Shown here piece by piece: positions 24,560-37,154 of a stretch of DNA of 64,000 nt. This DNA comes from Druceiella hillmani. Its lineage: Eukaryota; Arthropoda; Insecta; Lepidoptera; Hepialidae. Position 1 is the stretch's first letter. Every line of letters starts with the position of its first letter. The translations under genes were made by a program, and so were the position numbers. The notes under the pieces are model-generated. The model made no database searches, was not told the DNA's origin, and saw only the letters and a program-made list of their open reading frames with translations. The stretch covers positions 26,950,001-27,014,000 of the forward strand of contig JAYKKI010000029.1 of NCBI GenBank assembly GCA_039881145.1, given 5' to 3'.

Positions 24560-24800
24560 GCTATAAATAGGTGACAATAAAAAGACAACGCACATGCGAC
24601 ATACCGATGCAAAACGGAGCGCGGTGTGACGCAGCTTATTCGTAAAAAGGTCGGTAGCCGCATCGTTGCGCAACTAAAACTGTGTCGTCGCTGGAGCTAA
24701 TTTTGTGTTTCAAAGGGAATCTGGTTTCTAACCGAGGACGGAAATAGTCGCTCTAATGAGGTCACTTTCACTGCCCGGTTACAGTGTATTATCCTATTAA
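24560..24800. other. GC-richer island, candidate noncoding element
   Basis: CpG-rich words (CGGAGCGCGG, GGTAGCCGCATCG, GTGTCGTCGCTGG) lie between AT-rich flanks that contain TAATTA. No coding signal is recognised. This is inferred from composition only. Confidence 0.3.
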
Positions 24801-25429
24801 TTATACGATTCATAGTTGGCTTTCTTCGTTGAAGCACGATTATGGTAACTGTATATGATGGCACGTTTACGGTATTTTAATTGATTAAGGTCTATTTTGA
24901 TTAGTGCCTAACGAGAGCTGTTTTTAATTGCCGTTGTTTAGTTAGGAATTACTTATGTTTAAAACGCAGTGCCCGTCAATAAAATGATTGTACGTCATTA
25001 AATTAAAAAAAAATAAGTTTCAAAAGTTCAATCTGTGTATTCTTCATTCAAACTTTAATTCCTTAAAGCATAATACATATTTATTTTATGAACACTTCAC
25101 AATATTTAATTTTCTGGATGCAGATAATATCTGACTTTAATATTAAATTTGAGTTATTGTTACTTCAAAATTCTCAAAAAATGTATCCTCGGTAATTAGA
25201 AATTTTTGTTGAACGATATACTAAGTATATAATTAAACTGTCAGTTAAATACGTTATTTTTAATTGGAAACATTATACATAGTTTTACATTTCTGCATCG
25301 TAACTTCCAAATGAAGGCAATTCTCTTATGTTTTGTTTCCATCTATACGACAGAGGACAATCGTAGTCTGCATCCAATAATAGTATATTTGTAAGTTGTG
25401 AAGAGACGCTCGTACGGATCTTTGTCGCA

Positions 25430-25730
25430 AGAAGCTCAAATAAACTTTTAACGATTACAACAAAGTTTTGCGCTCCGCCAAGCTTCCTGTGAATGTTTTG
25501 ATTTACGTCGCACTTAACAAAATGAATAAAGTAAATTGAATACTTGTGTTTGTTTTAGTCAAACGGAGTTAAACCGACGCTATCTACATTTTTAATTTGG
25601 TTTCAAAGTTCAGTGGAGTTTTAATCTGCGATTACTTTTGTGTTAGCGCGTCGTCTAAATTGGGGAGTCCTCTCGATTTCACAGCCGAGCTTGCGGTTTT
25701 GTATAATTAATAAACGCACTTATCGGAAAA
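25430..25730. other. GC-richer island, candidate noncoding element
   Basis: Mixed-composition DNA with CpG words (GCGCTCCGCC, AACCGACGC, GTTAGCGCGTCGTC) and homeodomain-like TTTAATTTGG/TATAATTAATAA words at its edge. No frame is supported. Confidence 0.25.
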
Positions 25731-26309
25731 CTTATGAGTATTTTTATTTGTTTTAATTACATTATGTATGTTACGGTATTTTATGTTTAATTTCGGATTT
25801 AAATGGCAAGAAGAAAAGGAAGACCAATATTGTCGATGTTGTGCGCTGCTAAATAAGATAGTAATTAAAGAAGAGAGTTTTCAGTTTGAACGTTGATCAA
25901 ATCGGTCCGAGAGTCACGCTAGTTATACTACATTAAGTATAACATTTTACTCTCTTACAAGTAGAAACATTAAAATGCTTTTCAGTAGAAGTGAACTATG
26001 TTTATTAGAACTTGGCAAGTAAGTGTTGCAAGAATGAAAATGGTACTATTATATTAAGAAAATGAAAATAAAATACCTGAAAACATCTTGTTATGTACAT
26101 GCTAAAAAAGCTTTGTCCGAAACAAAATTTATATCAAAGAAAGAATGAATTGGAATATCAGTAGTCTTATTATTGCTGTATTCGTTAATGTTAACCGTTT
26201 ACCAATCTAAAAGGTACACTGTCTAGTTATTTGTTTGAACTTTGTTATAAATCAATACCTGGCACATTAAACGCAGTCAAAAATATGTCTATGTAAGAAC
26301 AGAGTAAGA

Positions 26310-26830
26310 ATTGTAAAGTAAAATTATAGAAGGTAAAATATAAAATGTGAAATTTCATTTCATTGTAAAGTGTAAAACCCCAAATGTACAAATAAAAGCT
26401 TGGGTAATGTGAAAGGTAAAATGTAAAATGAATATTTTGAAGTGTACATTTCTCTATGTAAGGGTAAAGTAAAAGGTAAAATGATAAATGTAAAGAGTAA
26501 AACCCGATATGTAAAGCTAAAGCTTAGGTAAAGTAAAAGGTAAAATGAAAAATGTAAAGTGTAAAAACCTATGTGTAAAGCTCAAACATAGTTAAAGTTA
26601 GCTGCATATCCTTGTGGACATCTGTAAATGCGAAATGTAAATATAAACTTTAAATTGAAGAAAAGTTAGTCACATAGCTTTGTGCGCAGTTGTGAATGTT
26701 AAATGTATGTACAAATTTTAAACTTAGGTAAAGTTACTTGTATATCCTTGTGCATAGCTATGATTGTGAAATATTTATTTAAAGCTAGTGGTATATCCTT
26801 GTGTGTTAACTCAATTATGTTAAAAGGTTT
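26310..26830 (+). repeat. Degenerate tandem array, about 66-bp unit, GTAAAATG-rich
   Basis: The first part (26310-26595) repeats short GTAAAATG/GTAAAGTG words within a longer unit, starting near 26366, 26490 and 26556. The second part repeats 'agttagctgcatatccttgt'-like units at about 26597, 26663, 26731 and 26782. The units differ by substitutions and small deletions, so the array is old. It ends about 130 bases before a polypurine tract and LTR-like sequence and may be the 3' untranslated part of that element. Confidence 0.7.
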
Positions 26831-26960
26831 TCAGTGCCATGTAAAAGCCATGAAGTGTGAAATACCAATTGAAGAAAATTGGAATTGATATAGATATATT
26901 TCAAATAAGGTTCACAATGTAACTAACATAGAAATTTGTGTCTGTCAGGAAGGTTCTAAT

Positions 26961-27235
26961 TGAGGGGGAGTGTTGCATATTTTTATTTATTGCAATGTAT
27001 AATTAATGGACAGTGTTACATATTTTTATTTATGGTAATTCTTCCTGCACAGTCGATAGTAGAAGATATATAAACCGCAACTCCGTTATTTTCACTTCCC
27101 GTTTTTCCCTATACAGCGATAGTAATAGTAATGGTGGATATCTGTACATATTCCTAATCCACGAGTATATCTTTCCACGAACACGCGGTTCCACCAGAGC
27201 AAAGATAACTCAATAATAATGAGGTTATTTATAGG
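26961..27235 (+). mobile_element. LTR-like fragment with polypurine tract (Copia-like?)
   Basis: The polypurine tract 'gagggggag' is followed directly by 'tgttgcatatttttattta', the usual junction between internal sequence and a 3' LTR starting TGTTG. About 43 bases later the LTR start is duplicated ('tgttacatatttttattta'). A TATA-like 'gatatataaaccgc' (about 27064) would serve as the LTR promoter. The 3' end of the LTR is unclear, and no gag, integrase or reverse transcriptase frame and no 5' LTR were found. Placement in Copia rests on the style of the junction only. Confidence 0.35.
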
Positions 27236-27242
27236 ATTATGT

Positions 27243-27335
27243 AATATACGAAACTCATTTTATGTCGTATTTTGATGTCTTATTTTCATGTACTCATTCG
27301 TGTATTCAATATTATTGTGGAATATACGAAACTCA
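27243..27335 (+). repeat. Direct repeat pair, 15 bp, 78 bases apart
   Basis: 'aatatacgaaactca' occurs at 27243-27257 and 27321-27335 just beyond the LTR-like segment. Confidence 0.8.
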
Positions 27336-27454
27336 ATAAAATTGTCGAACAAATTCAAATAAAACTTCAAAATGGCAGAGAAAACATTCAATCTTACAAA
27401 AACACGGTAAGAATGTGACTGTCAGTTAAAAATGTTTTTTTCTGTTAAAATATT

Positions 27455-27810
27455 CAATTCCTTAAAAGGAAAGATGGAACCCTTACGAGATAACTCACGT
27501 GTTTCTCCATATGTCCGTGATAGCCTTTTTTCTCAAAAACCTTCTTCAGGAAGGGCAAATTAAGTACTTGAATTAAAAAAACAAAATAAAAAAAAATACA
27601 TAAAAAAAAAATATGCAAAAAATATATATTTTTTCTACCCTTTATTTTCGAAAGTTGTCAAACAAAAATTATAAAAAAAATAAGCTTAATAAGCCCACGC
27701 AAAGGTTGTTGGAAAATCATAGCGATGATTCTAGGCGTCGTAATTTTTTAAATATTCCCCATGTTTTTACGCCTACGAAAGATATAGTAGGCAATACATT
27801 TACTTTTTTT
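27455..27810 (-). mobile_element. Family A element, internally deleted, minus strand
   Basis: Read on the minus strand it ends with 'aaacacgtgagttatctcgt' and 'aagggttccatctttcctttt'. It starts with 'gtaaatgtattgcctacta' and 'tatctttcg', then 'aaaaacatggggaatattt' and 'cgcctagaatcatcgct'. These are the 5' and 3' blocks of family A with most of the middle missing. Confidence 0.6.
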
Positions 27811-28119
27811 TATTTTCAAAGTCAATTTTCTTAGAAACCACGCGAGTTAGGAACTTACAAGTGGGCATAGTAATATATTTTATTAACCCACATATTTTGA
27901 ATATGTTTTACACCAGCAATTTTTTCAAAATATGCGTATAACAATTAAAGATGAGATAAATATAGATCGTAAAATATATTCTTTTCTCATTTTATATATA
28001 TGTAGAGTATCTTTTGATAAGGAATATAAAAATATTTCCCAATCATGTTTAAAAATATATGCACCAATATGAAATTATTGAGCCAAAAATCATTAAAAAA
28101 AGGGTTGGTAAAATCTGAC

Positions 28120-28225
28120 TAGAATATTACAGGAAAACTACAGCGATTATAATAGATCTTATATTTTTTTAAACTTCCACCACGTTTTTGAGCCTGTGAA
28201 AGATATAATATATAATTCATTGCAG
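28120..28225 (-). mobile_element. Family A element, 5' fragment, minus strand
   Basis: The reverse complement carries 'atatattatatctttcac', 'aaaacgtggtggaag' and 'gatctattataatcgctg', then 'tagttttcctgtaatattct'. These match the 5' third of family A. It lies next to the deleted copy at 27455 in the same orientation. Confidence 0.55.
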
Positions 28226-29471
28226 TATTTTGTGATAAATCAATATAATTAAATTATTTAATGGAAATAGTATATACGATTAAATGTTTAAAAACGCTCA
28301 AATGTATACGGAAACCGCTTAGTTTGAATTATCAGTATGACCATGGTAACACACACGAAAGCAATTAATTGCAATTAATATATTTTCTAATTAAACAATT
28401 AATATATTTTCTGTTAGGTTTGTTAAGTTATCTTTATTCCTTATCAACAAATTCTTATAATGTATGATACACATACTAAACGTTTATTTTGTATACTTAA
28501 TAAAAGAATGTATTTTATTTTTGCATTTTACTGATTGCAAGTCGGTGATATTGTCCACTTATTATAATTTTAGGCATGTAACATTTTTTTAAATTACGTT
28601 CCATTGCTGTAATATCAGGTCCATTTTCACCGGTCTCCTTTGCATATAAATAGATATGGGTACTGTTCTATTTTCGTAACGGCGCATTCTCACAAGTATT
28701 GATACACGCATACAAATGTACATGCACAAGTGTAAAAGCGTATGCGTGTGCTCGTTATTTTCAGATCGAGACCTACAGGGCTCCACATTAAGTTACTTTT
28801 GAGCCTCTTCCGGACTTTACATAAAAGATTATATTACCGCGTCAAGTGTGCAAATCGGATTACATCGACTGCGGCGTCACCCGGGGGATTCGCGATCGAT
28901 TCCGAACTGAGGTCGGGCGGAGGGAGTTATAATTACGCGACACCTGAATAATCCTCGCAGTTTCCGCCACTGTCGCACGCACCTACTAGAGAAGACGTTC
29001 CGTAGCCTCCACCGGTATGTGCCGCGATACTCGTCGCTGCCGTTTCATTGAATTACGCGCGGAGAATTACGATGTCTCATAGTTACTCTTCTAGTAATTT
29101 GCATTTTTAACTATATTTAATGGATTGCGAACTGTCTTCAATAGTTTTAATGTAGAATATATTCAAAATAGTGATGGTTAAACCAAACGGTTTATTTAAA
29201 TTGGAGGGCATAATCGACCTAGATTTTAACATAACATTTTATGTCGCAAATCTGTCATTAAAATGCAACATGGAAAGGAATAGTGCTCGTATTTTTTTAT
29301 TAGCATTAAAACACAAAGTACTAAAGAAATTAATATTGAAGTCGCAACTCTATTTACCACCAGAAACTAATTTAACAAGACTTGCTTGTATTCATTGAAA
29401 CTAAAGCGATAACAAAAATAGTATTAAAAATGTTAATAGCTATCGACAAAGTGATTGTCAAATACACATTG
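28226..29471. other. AT-rich intergenic DNA with an island at 28840-29080
   Basis: About 240 bp at 28840-29080 is strongly CpG-rich (GTCACCCGGGGGATTCGCG, GGTCGGGCGGAGGGAG, AATTACGCGCGGAG) and stands out against its flanks. It is a candidate conserved noncoding element. Frames crossing it show no recognised domain. Confidence 0.4.
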
Positions 29472-30225
29472 AATTCGCACTACGAGGGTTTTGTATATAC
29501 TTAGGCGCTTATACAAATATTTATTTTTCACAACGTAAATATATTTCCTACCATATCTTTCATATATTTAAGTCGAAAGATTTTTAATATTTTTAAAATA
29601 CATATATATTTTTCTATATAAACACCTAGTATAACTGACAGACATAAATATAGGTTTTAAAATATAAAGGTATCTGTAGTTGATTTAATGGCTCGTATAG
29701 AGTTTTGTATGAACTTTTTACAGACCCAACTATATGTCATAAGTTAGTAGACTATTACCCGTAAACTAGTAGAGCCGATTTACTTATAATTTTCCTATAA
29801 ATTACTTTATATGTGTTACTATTTTGAACAGTTTTTAGATATTAAAAAATAGCGATGTAGCTGATGGGGTGTGGCAACACTTATCTTTCATAAAAATGCT
29901 TAAAGCTTGACTACTAAACGGATCCGTGTATAAAAAAAGGTTCATAATATATATCCTCAATATTTCTAAAAGACCTTCGATACTCTGGGTTTATGCGAAA
30001 AAAAGTCATTCCCAATTTACATGTGAGGGAGGTAACTTACTATACTACTCTTTTTAAAAGATTTTATTTCCGTTGTAGACGTTATAAATATGTATAACCA
30101 TATCAAATGTCATCTTTGTGTAACTTTTAATCTGCAGGTAAAACGGTTATGATATACAGACGGACAAACAGTCGGGCGAACATGGCGAAATTATAAGTTT
30201 GGCTAGAGAATTCTAAAATCAGCTA
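29472..30225 (+). mobile_element. Family A-like element, diverged
   Basis: It starts 'cactacgagggttttgtata' and continues 'cacaacgtaaatatatttcc' and 'taccatatctttcatat' (29530-29568), matching the family A 5' end. Near 30150 'atacagacggacaaacag' resembles the 3' end. The middle does not align by eye, so the ends may belong to different elements. Confidence 0.45.
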
Positions 30226-32639
30226 GTACATGCCGGCACACACAAAAAGTAGGTTTTCATAGTTGTTTCTGTATTTCTTGGATTTTTTTTGCGAATTAAT
30301 CGAAATAATTTTATTTCCAACTTTAAATCAAATACTAGGATCAAGATTTTTTTAAAATTTTTAAGACGATTCAGTTATATAGATTTTTCTTAAAATATTA
30401 TTATTCTTAAGTTTTCCGTAGTCAATGTCTCGTAGTTCCCTATGATTTGACGTGTGTGTCGATCTACAATGCACGTTAATTCAAAGTTTTTCTTTTTCTT
30501 TCTATTAATTACTTTGGATAGGTTTTCCTCCGACTATCTGTGTTTAGATGTGATTTCAAAATACCTGAATGGCCATTTTTAAATTCAGGACATTTTCCCT
30601 ATTTATATTCTAATATGTGCGACATTATGCAATTAGTATTATCCTTTTATCGAAAAAGTGAATGAAGGGCCATTAAGGGGAATGTGGAAAGGTGGTGCGA
30701 CCAGGGTGCAGGAGTGCTGCTTTTCGTGAGCCTGTAACGAGTGAGTGAAATAATGAGGATTCTTTATGTGATTACACATTTTTATGTATAAATTTAATAA
30801 AACCAAGCTTTAAGCTTTTAATTGAAACATTCGTTTACATTAAAAATAACATGGAGCAAAATGGCGTAATACACATGAGGAAAGTCGTAAACAAAAGTTT
30901 TGGAAGTGTGAAAATAATGCCCGTCTTCTAAGTTATTGTCTTACTAAAAATAGGTCATCGAATAAACTTTTCATTTTTTTCCACTATGAAAATGCTAACA
31001 GCGAAGTTTTAATAAAAGGACAAGCGTAATTTCGTTTTTGTTCCCAAAAGTAATTTGCAATATAGAGATAGGCCATAATTCGGAACATATGAAAGAGTGT
31101 CGCTAATTTAATTTATCATTAGAGATATTAAAGTCCTTCATGTAATCTTTTTAAATGTATTTTCTTAAGCATAAGAGAAAACACGTTTTCTATTATATCT
31201 AGCAATATGTTTTTTTTTCAATATGCGGCTAATTACAATCTGTGCCGAAATACCTTCACCCAGCGTACAAGGACGGCACGGACTAGTTTTCTTGCTTATA
31301 TTTTGCAAGAAATCCAATTTATATACGTTACCATAAAAAGGAAATGTGTTCGACAAGGTTACGTCGCTGTGTATTTAGTTTGTAAATCGACCTTTTCATC
31401 GTTTATTTTTTGTTGATATTTTTTGTATATGAAAGTATATTATCAGGTAGCAATGTTTGATGAATTCGTTTTGTATTTATTCCATTATTTTCCTTTATTA
31501 GTTGATATTATGTATCTTGCTGAAATTCCTTATAGCTCAACCTATGAATTACTTCTACCAAACAGGTGTTTAAGAAGATCGATTTTGATTGGGTGTTTTA
31601 TTATATTATAAAATTGTTTTTTCGGCTTTAATATTTGTCAAAACTGTATTATTATTATTGCTATTATTAAACGTTTGACATTAAATAATAATTGTCAATA
31701 GTTTTTTAATAGAATTAATTTCTACTTAAACAATTAACGTTTACTATTTGAAGAATACAAATAGTACGAATAATAAAGCAATTTAAAACGGCGCGATTAC
31801 TAAGATATTAATGTATTTTATATCAGTGTTCTTTGTTTACATACTTATCTGTTACTGATAAATCGCAAACTTTTATTAATGTTGTAGAAATAAGGGCTGT
31901 ATTATTACGTATTAAATATTATCACAGGGGTGATACGCCAATCGTTCATTGTAATAAAACAAATTAAACACTACAAATTTGTCTTTAATAAACCTGTTTG
32001 GTGAAAATTATAATGATGAAAAAAATGTTATTTTAGTAATGGTTGTTGATTAATAGTACTGGATTTTGAAAAAACGCTTTCTGAACGTTTCAAAGTTTTC
32101 TTTTTTTTTTGAAGTAATAAATGTAATGAAGTCACTTTAGAAGGTAAAATTAGATTCTTTCATATTTTTAGTTTTGAACTTTGATCTCATCAAATACTCA
32201 ATCGTCCCGGTTGAGTATTTTATGAAAATATTTACGAACATATTTTACGTTCAGAATAATGAGAGGAATCGATCCTATGTAAATATCTCATATGGATTCT
32301 AATATGGATTTCATAGTACAATAAAAATTTAGTAATACCTAATACAATTAAGAAGGTGGCACATATGTGTTTATAATCGTGAATATTTCAAAAAGTATAG
32401 CATCCAGAATCATCGTTAAGTTTTCCAAACAATCTTTGCGTAGGTTTTTAAAAACTCTATTTTTGCTCTTATATCTAACCCCATCAAACGATACCAGTGT
32501 AGGGTATCGTAACATATTGAATTTAAAAAAAAAATTAAGCACTTGCTTTCTTTTTATATAATTTCCACATAAATATTTTGTTTTTTTTTTATATTTTAAG
32601 TATATGTGAGTTGATACGCTTATTTACTATTCGAAATTG
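30226..32639. other. AT-rich intergenic DNA
   Basis: No gene is supported. Short frames around 31165-31611 and 32348-32561 show no domains. A hairpin at 32187-32225 is listed separately. Confidence 0.55.
32187..32225. repeat. Inverted repeat, about 18-bp arms, 3-nt loop
   Basis: 'tcatcaaatactcaatcg' pairs with 'cggttgagtattttatga' across the loop TCC, with one mismatch and one G-T pair. Confidence 0.8.
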
Positions 32640-32725
32640 CAAGTTTCTACGACAAACGGTTGTGACAGATGGACAGATGGTTACGTGAGTGATCTTGCCA
32701 GGGTCCGTTATAATTGGACAAAACC
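32640..32725 (+). mobile_element. Family A 3'-end fragment
   Basis: 'cagatggacagatggttacg' then 'tgagtgatcttgccagggt' and 'ccgtta' match the 3' end of family A (acagacacgtgagtgatctt... ggttccgt). The 5' part is not seen. Confidence 0.5.
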
Positions 32726-33661
32726 TTCATTAGCCCTATTACTTTAAATAAAAATGTTTAGGTATAGGTAGCATACTTTTATAAATAGTGCAGGTACTTC
32801 GAATAAAAGAGATCAATTATTACGTCTGTAAACTTCTTTCATTCCAAATAAAGCTAAATGAAATGAATACATCAACGATACTGTCAAAAACCACTCTCCA
32901 GACGCTCAGTCGTGGATTTCCTTCCTGTTGGAAAATATAGCATTTGTAGTTCTAGAAGCAAGAATTAGTGACGAATGACGGTGTGTAGGTGTCATTAGTC
33001 TTATTCGTATATTACAAATTACAGCGTAAACGAAGAGGAGAAAACGTCACTGACAACGACTGCTATTTATCTGCTTCTGTCTTATGGACAATTCCAGCCT
33101 GAATGCATGTTATCCGCTAGACCAGTTTTATGAATTTTTGTCGTTGGATCGACCTTTGCAAAGATTGGTCTCTTAAGAAATTACTGAAAGGAACCCGCAT
33201 AAGTTATCCGAATCGCCTATACGACAAGCGTTGTTTATTCAGGCGAGAGCCATTTTCAAAATAAACAACTGCTCAACGCGCGATGGGAAAATTATCGTAA
33301 TGTTTTCGGACGGGTATACAAGCAAGTACATTTTATTTTTAGGTAGATGTGTAGTCTTCCAGTGTCTGAGGAAGCTAAACTTCGATTTCTGTCATTCCAC
33401 TCAAAATAAGAAATGTCGCACTTGATTGCGGACTCGAAAGTGACAGAAAGGATTTCATTTTATGGTAAAACTGTAATAATAGTAATAAAGTAAATCATAA
33501 TTTCATATCTCATTTGGTTACAGTTTATTTCGGCATTTACCGGCAATCATTTATTTATGTGTTATCATATGTCACCAACGACTTAATTAATTCATTTTAT
33601 TTTTAACATGAATTTAAGTTTACTTATACTCTACGTACATTTGTTAAGCGCTCAAGTTCCA

Positions 33662-33672
33662 TTATATATATA

Positions 33673-33726
<54 letters not shown>
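33662..33726. repeat. (TA)n microsatellite
   Basis: TA repeats with one AGACA interruption near the start. Confidence 0.95.
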
Positions 33727-33727
<1 letters not shown>

Positions 33728-36262
33728 ATTATAGACTGAGACACTTAGTACATATTTGTCCATATTTAGGTTCTGAGTTTTTTTGTTTAATTTTTCCCAT
33801 TTTAACATATTATATCTTTATTTTATTTATATAATTTACCTATGCATTTACACATATATTAGATGCACTTGAAATTGTATTATTCTTGTTCTTTAATAAT
33901 TCACTCGGTTTCTCTTTTTAAAATGACGTTTCAAATTTTTTAACTCATTTTCGACATCATCTTTATTATCTACAGTTCAGATAAGTAACTGAGTCGCAGT
34001 TTTTTGACAGACAAATCTTTTATTTTGCAATGATTAGGGAATTTCATTCCATTAGTATGCCTTCATTCATTACCTCGAAAATTTAAGTCTACACAATTCT
34101 TTCTAATGAAATCTTCACTCTCATTTATACCCACTGTTAATTTTATTTAACTTGTACGATTGGCTTACTGATTGCTACAATTAAACTGATCTGTTGTGCA
34201 AATTTATTGTAAGGTTCTCTACTGGCTGTGAATGTTTATTGTGTGTGATGCATATATTTCACTTGTTGTCTCGTATTTTAGTTATCTTGGCAGTATAATC
34301 GATGTTGTTCATCTTCAAGTTAATGTTTATCAGAGTTTATAAGAGATTATAATATTTTCTTATACTAGCACTGAAATTAAAACTTTTTAACATTTTATCT
34401 TTCGCAATTTATCACATTAGTACACATTCTTCTCGATTCGTCCATCCAAAGGTTGAATAAACCGACATGCTTGTAGGATAGTATGCGATATTATTTCGCT
34501 ACTTATTTGTTTCAAGTATCCAATCGATTTATTATGGTAGAAAGTAAAATTCGTGTGAATAAATTTTAACATAAAAACATTTTTACGTGCTTATGTAAAT
34601 TTTACGTGATGACACTAATAATTATTTGGTTTCTTCCTATTCGATGCTGATTCGGTTATCGCACAGCTTAGGTTATGAGCACTTCGTCAGTAATATCTTT
34701 TCGCCATAAACTAAAATCGTATCAAAATATTCACTCCTATTAAAAAACGAAGACATTTTAATTAATTATACTCATTAAAGACCGTATTAAAAATGGAAAA
34801 CGATCATCGACACACACTTCATAGCATACTCGAAGATAAATTAACTGTCAATTTGAACTATCAGTAAATAAATAATCATTACGTTTAAATATTTTTAAAC
34901 ATTTTTAAGTTAATTATCGCTTTACACATAAAGTGTCGCTTTAATTGTGTAGAGCAACATATGAATACCTAAAAGGCGTAAATTTTGTATGAAACACTTT
35001 CACCGATTGATTAACCTGTGAACTAAAGGCCGTGACGCACTAACGTTTTAAATTCTAACTTTATCACTAAACTACAGCTGGACACGAATAGCCCTGTCAG
35101 ATTCATTTATGTGCATCGGTGGTACTATCTCGAAGAGCGGCTTTTTAAAGCCGTTTTTTTCCAAACGGGAATCCAAATTTCAAGTACTTGAAATTGGCGC
35201 CGACACTCGTCTGCAATAGGATTTATGGTGCTTAATAATTTTTTTGTAAAACCATAAAATAAACGCACTAATGTAACAGATTTTGTTACTTTCATAAAGT
35301 TGATTTAAACTAGCACTCTTTTGGTTTCACTTCAAGGGATTATAACATTAGGGTTCAATGTCGATTTGTTGTTATTTCACAATTTCTTTATAGTTTAAGT
35401 GTTATTTTATTTATTTTCTTCTCCTTTTGAATATTTCTTTTCCGTTTCACCTACAAGATTGTTTTCCCCGACGCTTCTGACAGATTATTTTGTCTCCCAC
35501 ATTTCACAGGACTGTAAATATGTAACGATACTCGGATATATATTATCCTATTTTTTCGAAGGCAATCGAATTTGAGAAAAATAATTGAAAATGATGGAGA
35601 ATTTTGATCATTCATGATCTGATCGGATCTAAAATTACTACTTAAAGTTTTCCTAATTCAAAGTGGCAACGCCAAGGTAACGAACGAATTATTGATCAAA
35701 ATTTAAATATTTCACTACACTTTTCATCATATTCAAAATGTTTTACTTTCAAAAGAAAAAGAAATTTTTTTCCTGGTTTGAGCTATCACAAAATATCTGC
35801 ACGTGTATTTACAAGATGTGAGGTATAAAGAAGAAGCAAAACATGTCGATTAAATATAAAACTGGTAAGTGGGTGATGTTAATGAATGACCGTGAATTCA
35901 AGTATACGTCCAACATGTGAAGCCTTTATGTGATTTAATAATTCCTTTCGATGACATGACACGTATTATAAGTCTATCAGCTGTTTTAGTACTATTTTTG
36001 GATGTGTGTGTTTTTAAATGTTTTTTTACATTTTTTTTCTGTATATAATTGTTTAGAGACTTTAAATTCATCAATTTTCATTTCGAGCTTGTTCATTAGA
36101 TAAACAGACTGTGGATTGTAGAAAACGAGGCAATGGGAATCGATATTGCTTATTTTGAAAATGGACAAACCTTGTTTCCGTTTATGAAGATATTTTCTGT
36201 TTCTTCAATTTAATTAAAATTTAATATGGTAGTTCAACTATTAATTCGATCACAACATTGAT

Positions 36263-36306
36263 GTCGATAAGGTGATCTTTTAATGAAGATCACAAAATTA
36301 ATCGAC
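36263..36306. repeat. Two-step stem-loop
   Basis: The outer arms GTCGAT (36263-36268) and ATCGAC (36301-36306) enclose the inner arms GTGATCTT and AAGATCAC around TTAATG. Unpaired bases between the two steps make a bulged hairpin. Confidence 0.7.
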
Positions 36307-37154
36307 TTTTTTTCGGTAAACTTGACTTTCACATTGATTATTTATCGTTTTATCGTTTGTACTGTTTTATAACTTTCATTTAATTATAGTTAAGCACGAT
36401 TGTTGTAGTATGGGAAACTCGGGTTCATGCTTGCATCACTGAGAAGGTTACTTACGCAAAATTACCGCATTTTGTACGTTTTTCGAATTAAAATATAAAA
36501 GCTTATGTATTTTTACATTAATGGCATAACCATTATTAAATTAAAAAATATATTATCCTTTTTGGAAAAATTACGTGTATTGTAATTCACTCATGAATAC
36601 ACTATAACGTATTAAAGCGGCGTGATCTCGTTTATTTACATACTGTGTATATAGCGTATACAAGCATACAGCTTATACAAGCATGGGCATTTCAACAACA
36701 TAAGCGATTAAATAGATAACCGGATACTGTTATACAATAGCCCCAAACAGTTTTTATCATGGTTAATTTAGAGTTTTATACTACAGTAATAAAGTACAGT
36801 TATGTAACAGCAAGGAAAACTTACATAAGATGTTCTAACTATAAAAGTATACCCCCAACTGAAGATTTGCTTAAAATATTAAATATACAGTTGGATTTGG
36901 TGATAGTCTGGACAAGAAATCGTAGTATTGTAACTATTGTAACATCTTTAGAAATTAACATCATATCATTAAGTCACTGAATGTGAGATTTCAGCCATAA
37001 TCGCAAATTTAGCAAAATTGTGTATTTTTTTACAAAAGCTTTACTACAATTCAAATTTACCTAAATTATTTGTAAATCAATATTTATTAGTCTTAACATA
37101 CAGAAAATGTGTTCAGGTAAAATTACTTTCATGGACACTTTTATATTGTACACT

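Larger units (their letters stand above)
22857..26309. other. AT-rich intergenic DNA
   Basis: It holds a perfect 22-bp-arm hairpin (24168-24215) and two islands (24560-24800, 25430-25730). A short 'tgtttaccc / gggtaaaca' inverted repeat lies at about 22901-22929. No gene is supported. An 83-codon minus-strand frame (24412-24663) overlaps the first island and shows no domain. Confidence 0.55.
32726..37154. other. AT-rich intergenic DNA
   Basis: It contains a (TA)n array (33662-33726), a stem-loop (36263-36306) and a somewhat GC-richer part at about 32880-33300. Short frames match no recognised family. Confidence 0.5.

Noticed and set aside
35140..35162. CGGCTTTTTAAAGCCG followed by a T run, resembling a bacterial terminator
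   Set aside because: The window is eukaryotic in character and the 7-bp stem is within chance expectation.
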